NCBI RefSeq assembly: GCF_003265995.1
Contig: NZ_MVJN01000002.1
Span: 124,001 to 188,000, forward strand
Source of the DNA: Legionella quinlivanii
Lineage (GTDB): Bacteria > Pseudomonadota > Gammaproteobacteria > Legionellales > Legionellaceae
Reading direction: 5' to 3'
DNA: 64,000 nucleotides
Part shown: positions 9,384 through 15,108 of the stretch, in pieces
Numbering within the stretch: position 1 is the first letter of the stretch
Layout of the letters: each line of letters starts with the position of its first letter
Program-made: the position numbers and the translations under genes
Notes under the pieces: model-generated
Databases searched by the model: none
What the model saw: only the letters and a program-made list of their open reading frames with translations
What the model was told of the DNA's origin: nothing

Positions 9384-9481
9384 CGATCAATTAATGCGGT
9401 GATTCATGTGAATTGTGCCAGATTAATGAGTTAATTTCGACATCTATTCGTAACTGCTCAGATAACATTCCGCATTGACTG

Positions 9482-9501
9482 CTTAATGCTCTCTTAATAT
9501 T
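9482..9501 (+). promoter_or_regulatory. Candidate PmrA box
   Basis: Two 9-bp direct repeats, CTTAATGCT and CTTAATATT, separated by 2 bp. They match the published Legionella PmrA site, a tandem cTTAATatT with a 2-bp spacer; the second half is perfect and the first differs at two lower-case (weakly conserved) positions. A TATACAAT -10-like sequence starts about 5 bp downstream (9507), and the ATG of the FAD-fold gene is at 9544. Probable PmrA-controlled promoter. Confidence 0.7.
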
Positions 9502-9543
9502 CTTTTTATACAATTGAGTTGCCTTGGGTGAGACGATGAGAAT

Positions 9544-11322
9544 ATGTCAAAAATTATTATCATAGGTGCCGGTCTAGGCGGCCTGTATACCGCTAATCGA
9601 TTAATTAATGAAGGGATTCATCCAGATAATATAGTTCTTATCGACCGCCGTAGCGGAATTTATACAAGACCCGGGCACATCAAGAAGTCGACATTTTCAA
9701 AAGTCCAGGAAAAAACAGGAATTGATACCAGCGATCACTCACCTGCCTGTCATATAAAAGAGCTGGAACGCTTTATGTACACATCCCTTCAGTCAAAGGG
9801 CTGCCTTTTTCTGAACGAAACATTTATTGGTATGAAACCCGGAGAGGCAAGCCAGGAATGTGGCGTCATTACTGTTGCGAGTGACGGCATCCAGCATATT
9901 TACCCTGCAAGTTATGTCTATGACTGTTCAGGCAAAACAGGAATTGTAGCACGGGCAGTCAATGAGTATCAGCAGAAACAAAATCTGGATAAAGTCTTCG
10001 TGTCTCGCCCTCTTGTTGATATAAATCCCATTCCTGATCATTTGATTGCTCAAATTATTATAGCTGATCCCAATTCAATAAAAAATTTCTATAATTTATC
10101 AAGTGCAAATCCTGTTCCTTCTTATTATAAAAGACATAAGTCTGCTGAACAAAGCATAGCAACAAGAGAAGCGCTGCAAGACCTTGGCTGGCATTATGAC
10201 GCTTTTCCTACATTTTATGTACACTCGAGAGAAGCGAAGGGAAAAGTCTGTGCCTATATGGAGGCGCCGCATGACTTATCCGACGCGAAACAATCAGAGT
10301 GGGTTAATCTATTACTAGGCATTTACAGCAATGGGAGAATTTCAAGCTACACTCCTTTAAAATCTCCTGTTAAATATGAAACAAAACCACGAATTGAGGG
10401 TTTCACAAATGAGATTCATGTGTTGAATCGTGCTACCTTTAAATCGAACGCCCTTCCTGCAGTCCTAGTTGGTTTTGATGCATTAAAAGGCACTGATTAC
10501 CGCAGTGCGTCCGGTGTTGATAGCGGGATCGATTGTTTTGAAATCATGCTCAAACATACTAAAATAAATAAGGGAACTATTGAAACTATTGATTTTAAGT
10601 CAATCGAAGATGAAGTGTTTATGTTTATTGATGGACTGTACAGAAGTGATCTGACTGTTTTGCAACAATCCCGACAGCAATCTATTTACAACGGTCACAA
10701 TTATTTCAGCCATCTTTATGAATCCGCTGCGACAAAATTATCCTCATCAGACAGCATAAAAAAGAAACACTATACTCATATAGCTGCCCGGCTTGCAGTC
10801 CAGGCGGCTAGTGCACGATTTACAGCCTTTGAAAGCAGAGAAACAGAAGATCCACTGACAAGTCTTGAGATATTGAATAAATGTTTGAAATCATTAATTA
10901 GAGTTCAAAGCCTTTTGCCTGCTAACGAAACGGAAGAGTATTATCAAAATAATGAGCGAATACAAAAGGTCATCCAGTCCATTCGTTTAGAACTAGACCT
11001 ATTGGATCTTGATTCGCTACTGGCTGGCGAAAGCAGCCATATTCAACGGCTAAGCCGTTTCTGTAAAAGATTAAAACAAAATTTTAGCTCGTTAATGGGT
11101 AATTTCGCATTTAATACAATACAAAAGAAAATCAGTAATATGGAAAGCTGTATTAATAGGCAGCCAGAGGATCTCAACAAAGTGATCAATCAGCAAACTT
11201 CCTTATATTCATCCAGTCAATTAACTTCTGATGCATCGCCTTATTCGTCGACATTTTTTCAGGCCCCAGACACTGTTTTTGTAAGAGAGTCCTGTAGTTC
11301 TTCAGCGACCCTGCGCTTTTAA
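9544..11322 (+). CDS. FAD/NAD-binding-fold protein, candidate effector
   Basis: 592-aa protein of unknown role. The N-terminus has a dinucleotide-binding motif (IIIIGAGLGGLYTANRL, residues 4-20) followed by the acidic end of the second strand (LIDRR). A later segment, YVYDCSGKTGIVARAV, resembles the DG/GD-type region of flavin monooxygenases. The last 270 or so residues look helical and match nothing I know, and the end is rich in Ser/Thr (SSATLRF), compatible with but not proof of a Dot/Icm export signal. No operon partner. A PmrA-type direct repeat precedes it. A FAD-dependent oxidoreductase exported as an effector is the inference; a plain cytosolic enzyme is the alternative. Confidence 0.6.
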   Translation: MSKIIIIGAGLGGLYTANRLINEGIHPDNIVLIDRRSGIYTRPGHIKKSTFSKVQEKTGIDTSDHSPACHIKELERFMYTSLQSKGCLFLNETFIGMKPGEASQECGVITVASDGIQHIYPASYVYDCSGKTGIVARAVNEYQQKQNLDKVFVSRPLVDINPIPDHLIAQIIIADPNSIKNFYNLSSANPVPSYYKRHKSAEQSIATREALQDLGWHYDAFPTFYVHSREAKGKVCAYMEAPHDLSDAKQSEWVNLLLGIYSNGRISSYTPLKSPVKYETKPRIEGFTNEIHVLNRATFKSNALPAVLVGFDALKGTDYRSASGVDSGIDCFEIMLKHTKINKGTIETIDFKSIEDEVFMFIDGLYRSDLTVLQQSRQQSIYNGHNYFSHLYESAATKLSSSDSIKKKHYTHIAARLAVQAASARFTAFESRETEDPLTSLEILNKCLKSLIRVQSLLPANETEEYYQNNERIQKVIQSIRLELDLLDLDSLLAGESSHIQRLSRFCKRLKQNFSSLMGNFAFNTIQKKISNMESCINRQPEDLNKVINQQTSLYSSSQLTSDASPYSSTFFQAPDTVFVRESCSSSATLRF

Positions 11323-11424
11323 TTGCTTTTTTCATCGTATCGAGTACTCGGACTATCCGTTTGCATAGTTCTTCTTTAGGTGTTGCGTGTTGAAAGAAGG
11401 TAACCGGGTAATGAATTTTCAGAT

Positions 11425-11443
11425 GATACCGCTTAAAGGTATC
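11425..11443 (-). terminator. Weak hairpin at the end of the 874-aa gene
   Basis: GATACC at 11425-11430 and GGTATC at 11438-11443 form a 6-bp stem with a 7-nt loop overlapping the stop codon of the minus-strand gene. The U-rich tail is poor, so termination is only a possibility. Confidence 0.3.
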
Positions 11444-14067
11444 TAGTTACCATGACGCAATGGATTGAGTCGCTCTTCATGCTCAGGGATTTGTTCATAA
11501 CGCGCGAACATCGCAGCGGAATTGCTTGAATAAGCAGAAGGCGTCTTTCCTTTTAAAATTCCTGAGATAATCTGCTCTAATCGACCACGGGGGGAATGGT
11601 ATCGATAATCAAGATCGAGCAGGGCTGTTTGCAATGCTTTAATTTTTTCAAGTGAAGTCAGATGTTTGGATTTCATCGCTTCAATCAACTGTGTTGCGGT
11701 TTTCTGTTTATCTGCTAAAAGCCTCGGCCCGAAAAGAGGAGGATAGCCCTCATCAAGGTAGCGTTTGAGTTCCTCAATAGCATAGTTACAATCGAATTTA
11801 TCAAGTAATGCCTTCTCTTGCGGAGAGTAACGGGGCAACAAGGCGGAAAACTCTTCTTCAGTACAATTTAGTTGGGCCGCTGTAAGCCGGAAAGGAATCA
11901 GTTTTTGAATTGTTTCCCAGCTAAAAAGAGTCTTAAGCTCTGTAAGCTCACTTACAGATCCTATAAAGCGTTCCCAGGGAATTAAATCCAGATAGCGTTC
12001 TTTGTCTTGTTCAGAGATTAATTTAGCAAATTGTGTAAATAGCTCTTTTGAGCTAATTAAGGATGTATACTTCGCGATTACTGTCAAGCGCTCAAGCCCG
12101 GAAGTCGTCTTCACAACACTTAGCAACATGGCGCTATCGTTTACTCCCGTAAGGAACTGAGTGAACAGCTGCTCCCGTAAAATATCCTGTACTGGAAAGC
12201 AAGTTTGCCAGCGAATATATTCTTTTAACCATGTTTTGAATGAATCGATGCGGGTTTTTATATGGTTTGCGACTATAACTGAACATTTAACCCAAGCTTC
12301 AAAAAAATAGAAGTTATCGGGCGTTATCCATTCATACAAATGGGGGCTGACAAAATTAATAATCGTCTTTCGCTGCCCACCTGTCTCTGTAAGAAGTGGT
12401 AAAACTTTAAGCGTATTTTCATAAGAACCAAGCAATGCGGTATATTTATTTTGTAGTTTTTCAAAGACCAGGTCCAGTATCGAGCTATCGACCTTCTTTG
12501 TTAAGGCACAAAAATCATCTACTGTATGGATATCAGGCGCTAGAGTTTCGGCATATTGTTGCTTCAAAAAATTGAATGGCGCGCTCTTTAAATAGAACTT
12601 TAATAGATTGTATTTTTCCAGGGTATTGTATTCCTGAATCAGCTTCTTAACATGCGCTTTGATAATTACTTGTTGTTGCGCTTCTGGAACGAAAGAGAAA
12701 AGACGATGTAAACTGGATTCATACGGGAAGGCCGCAAGACGATCATGAATGAGGGGAGTGACTGATGACAGTAGCGCAGGGGTATTTTTCAGGCGCATCA
12801 AACAACTATAACTTTTTATTCGCTCTGCTATGAATACTAATCCTTCAGGACGAGCGGGAACACCGCAATTGCTTTCTATGAGCAGCTGCATGAACTGTGA
12901 ATCAAGATTGCCCTCACCATCGAATACAGGGGGGCGTTGGGGCAATACCTCAAGGACAGCAGGCAGTAAATCTGCCATTGCCGGCAACTTTTCTACAGGC
13001 TCATCTCGGTTATTTTGGATTAAAATATGATATAGCGCAGGATATTGGTTTAGAAACTCGGACAAAATATTAGAAAGCTGATCGGCGCAAGGGAAGACGT
13101 CCTCTGCCAGAACACGCCTACCCTCTTCCTCAGTGATAGCGAGCTGCATATGAAAAAAAAGCGTTAGAAAGTAACTTTCCAAAGGTAAATCGTATCCATA
13201 GGTCTCAACTTTGATATCTTTCACAAAACATATTTCACCTGATGCAGTACATTGTTCCTGCGGCATACTTAGCTCAGCTGGGAGCTGTTTCCAAAGGGTG
13301 TAAAAAGATTTCACCGCATCCCCAAGGACCTTATTGTTGGCCAGTTCTTCTGAACCGGCATCCGATACCGAGGCTTTTTTAAGTTCAGTCGCCAACTTTT
13401 TTATCGCAAAACCTAATGAATTATTATCATAGCGCTGAATATGATTTTGCTTTAAAGCCTGGATAAAGGCCCTGCTCGCATCCCCTGCCACATTCGCCAG
13501 ATTAAGAAAATCCTGCCCGCCAAGCTCGTAGGACAGCTTCGTGCCTTCCGGCTGAAAGTCCAGTAATACATGATTACTGTCCAGTGCGGCCGTTTCAAAT
13601 ACTTCCTGAATGGGGATTAACTTGGTATAGTTTTGATTGACTATAAAGTTTTCAACCTCAAAATGACCATTGTGTTCAGTTTCAGATTTGAGAGAAAAAC
13701 AGGCCCTGTTTAAACCAGTAAGTCCCGGCATTAATATTTGACACACGGCCTCTCCTTGGCCAGCAATTCCTTCTGCTACCTTGAGGCAAAATTGATTGAT
13801 GGGTAAAAAAGGGAAACGAGTATAAGCAATCTGTTCTGTTTTAAGCATTTTCCAGCGAAGGGCTAGATAATGTCTTATTTCTTGAACAACGCTTGCGGAC
13901 AAAACGGAACTTTCATCGCGAGCAATAAACCGACTAAAGAAAGAAAAGCTGTACTGAGATTCATCCTGTATCGCTTTAATTGTTTCTACGTCAAGCCCTG
14001 GAGGTAATTCGATTGGTGCATCTTTGAAGGTTGTCAGAAAATCTTTAAGCTGTTTTACTGTAATCAT
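11443..14067 (-). CDS. Large protein of unknown function, candidate effector
   Basis: I do not recognise this 874-aa protein. It has no signal peptide and no membrane segment that I can see. It looks mostly helical throughout, with Leu- and Lys/Glu-rich segments, and no catalytic motif stands out. The C-terminus (residues after about 830) is polar with an EEHEERLNPLR-type patch, similar to acidic/glutamate stretches in Dot/Icm substrates. The open frame begins with a TTG at 14088; I chose the ATG at 14067, which has a GTGGTG-like purine stretch 5-9 bp upstream. It is monocistronic, with gene-free flanks and next to vpdC across a 1-kb gap. The function is open. Confidence 0.55.
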   Translation of the reverse strand: MITVKQLKDFLTTFKDAPIELPPGLDVETIKAIQDESQYSFSFFSRFIARDESSVLSASVVQEIRHYLALRWKMLKTEQIAYTRFPFLPINQFCLKVAEGIAGQGEAVCQILMPGLTGLNRACFSLKSETEHNGHFEVENFIVNQNYTKLIPIQEVFETAALDSNHVLLDFQPEGTKLSYELGGQDFLNLANVAGDASRAFIQALKQNHIQRYDNNSLGFAIKKLATELKKASVSDAGSEELANNKVLGDAVKSFYTLWKQLPAELSMPQEQCTASGEICFVKDIKVETYGYDLPLESYFLTLFFHMQLAITEEEGRRVLAEDVFPCADQLSNILSEFLNQYPALYHILIQNNRDEPVEKLPAMADLLPAVLEVLPQRPPVFDGEGNLDSQFMQLLIESNCGVPARPEGLVFIAERIKSYSCLMRLKNTPALLSSVTPLIHDRLAAFPYESSLHRLFSFVPEAQQQVIIKAHVKKLIQEYNTLEKYNLLKFYLKSAPFNFLKQQYAETLAPDIHTVDDFCALTKKVDSSILDLVFEKLQNKYTALLGSYENTLKVLPLLTETGGQRKTIINFVSPHLYEWITPDNFYFFEAWVKCSVIVANHIKTRIDSFKTWLKEYIRWQTCFPVQDILREQLFTQFLTGVNDSAMLLSVVKTTSGLERLTVIAKYTSLISSKELFTQFAKLISEQDKERYLDLIPWERFIGSVSELTELKTLFSWETIQKLIPFRLTAAQLNCTEEEFSALLPRYSPQEKALLDKFDCNYAIEELKRYLDEGYPPLFGPRLLADKQKTATQLIEAMKSKHLTSLEKIKALQTALLDLDYRYHSPRGRLEQIISGILKGKTPSAYSSNSAAMFARYEQIPEHEERLNPLRHGN

Positions 14068-14139
14068 AAAATACACCACAAATTGCAATGCGCTATTTTA
14101 ATACAATCTGACTACAATACTCAATTGAATGATTCCGAA

Positions 14140-14182
14140 TTAGAACTTCGTTTATTACAACCCCTTTAAATTGAAGTTCTAA
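14140..14182. promoter_or_regulatory. Perfect 10-bp inverted repeat upstream of 874-aa gene
   Basis: TTAGAACTTC at 14140-14149 and GAAGTTCTAA at 14173-14182 are exact reverse complements with a 23-bp spacer. They lie 70-115 bp upstream of the minus-strand ATG at 14067. This could be a protein-binding operator or a hairpin; the spacing is long for a dimeric regulator. Confidence 0.45.
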
Positions 14183-14276
14183 ACAATAAAGGCGGCATAG
14201 CGTCCTTCGCATCGACACAGATTGAGAAATGTCTGGGCAGTCTCTTTTTTTCTTTACTTATCAGCGCTATAACATT

Positions 14277-14428
14277 CTATGCACATCGTTATCCACAGAT
14301 TTTGTGGATAAGTAAGCCTGCCATTTCCTGCGTATATAAGTTAAGGAACCTTTGTAGTCGTGGAGTTTGAAGGGAGAATGTGTTTTAAAGTGGTGAAGCC
14401 AGGGGAAGGACCAAAAAACTTATCCACA
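14277..14428. promoter_or_regulatory. Cluster of DnaA boxes
   Basis: Three perfect matches to the DnaA consensus TTATCCACA: 14289-14297 (+), 14303-14311 (-, head to head with the first across a 5-bp spacer) and 14420-14428 (+). A fourth site, CTATGCACA at 14277-14285, has one mismatch to TTATNCACA and lies 3 bp from the first. An A+T-rich stretch follows at about 14535-14580. There is no dnaA, dnaN or gidA nearby, so this is not an obvious oriC; a DnaA-titration or regulatory locus is the more likely reading. Confidence 0.6.
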
Positions 14429-14566
14429 AAGGGCACGAATGAGATAGAATTTTGGGAAATGCATTGTATCTTCTTTTTTTTAGAAGAACCAGTCTTGACT
14501 TTTTTTCAGTGCTTTTTTAGAGGGCAAACACTTCGTTAACAACCTAATAATTAATAATAAATTACT

Positions 14567-14735
14567 TTTGACACGTTTATACTATTCTTACAGAATTGAC
14601 CCCGCCTTCGGGACATAAGTATCTACCCATCACCTCTACGCCCTGCAGCTTGTGCGCAGGGTCCAGTGTTTCTCTATGAGTCTTCTGGATCCGTCGGACA
14701 AGGCCTGAGGAACCCCTCAATATTTATATAGTCAG
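14567..14735 (+). ncRNA. Possible structured RNA with its own promoter
   Basis: A TTGACA hexamer starts near 14567. After about 17 bp comes a weak -10-like CAGAAT, then several short hairpins: CCCG-CCTT-CGGG near 14601, CCCTGC/GCAGGG near 14641-14661 and TGAGG-AACC-CCTCA near 14706. The segment CTGGATCCGTCGGACAAGG has a loose resemblance to the apical part of gamma-proteobacterial 6S RNA (CGGTCCGTCCGAGAAG), but closing-stem complementarity was not established. No open frame. An alternative is decayed repeat DNA. Confidence 0.3.
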
Positions 14736-14787
14736 CGTATAACTTAACAATTACTCAAATAGATCTATTATCGTGTCGTTCCCGCGT

Positions 14788-14949
14788 GGCATTGTTGCGT
14801 AAATAGAACCAAGCAGCAACCTGTTGTCTTTGCGAACAAAGTGAAGCAATCCAGATTGAAGCTTGAATAAAGTAAGGAGCTTGATTGCTTCGCTAACGCT
14901 CGCAAAGACGGTTTTTTATGCACCTATCTTCATTTACGCAACAATGCTT
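14788..14949. mobile_element. MITE-like element with 9-bp target duplication
   Basis: The ends GCATTGTTGCGTAAAT (14789-14804) and ATTTACGCAACAATGC (14932-14947) are perfect 16-bp inverted repeats. TTCCCGCGT occurs immediately outside on both sides (14779-14787 and 14950-14958), a 9-bp target-site duplication. No transposase fits in the 162 bp. The ends resemble those I recall for the IS903 group of IS5 (GGCTTTGTTGAATAAA), which also makes 9-bp duplications. It carries a GTCTTTGCGA repeat inside and is itself inserted in another repeat family. Confidence 0.7.
14826..14909. repeat. Inverted-repeat element, GTCTTTGCGA family (copy 2)
   Basis: 84-bp unit with ends GTCTTTGCGAAC and GCTCGCAAAGAC, same family as 4455-4535. 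It sits inside the MITE-like element at 14788-14949. Confidence 0.75.
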
Positions 14950-15108
14950 TTCCCGCGTAGTCGGGAATCTATTTCTCAAGATAACTCCTAACGTTGTTTG
15001 CAAGATGGATTTCCGCCTACGCGGAATGACACAATTTAAAGTCATTTTGACCTGATAAGCTACCTATTTCTTGAATGAAATAATTAGAGGCTTATAGATT
15101 ATGCAGAT

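Larger units (their letters stand above)
14775..15033. repeat. TTCCCGCG-type repeat interrupted by the MITE
   Basis: Left fragment GTCGTTCCCGCGT (14775-14787) continues after the insertion with TAGTCGGGAATCTATTTCTC and ends near 15033 with a complementary TTCCGCCTACGCGGAATGAC. It belongs to the family found whole at 21465-21550 and 35091-35174. Confidence 0.65.
14068..15108. other. Gene-free accessory region of about 1 kb
   Basis: No credible coding frame on either strand. From left to right it holds a 10-bp inverted repeat in front of the 874-aa gene, a cluster of DnaA-box sequences, a stretch rich in A+T with a TTGACA element, a set of GC-rich hairpins that may be an RNA gene, and nested inverted-repeat elements. 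Each is listed separately. Confidence 0.8.

Noticed and set aside
14289-14311. Rho-independent terminator
   Set aside because: The perfect palindrome TTATCCACA/TGTGGATAA forms a hairpin but has no T-run on either side; the exact DnaA consensus is the better explanation.
14277-14580. Chromosomal origin of replication
   Set aside because: DnaA boxes and an A+T-rich stretch are there, but there is no dnaA, dnaN, gidA or rpmH nearby, and the neighbouring genes lie far from the origin in L. pneumophila as I recall. Kept only as a DnaA-binding cluster.
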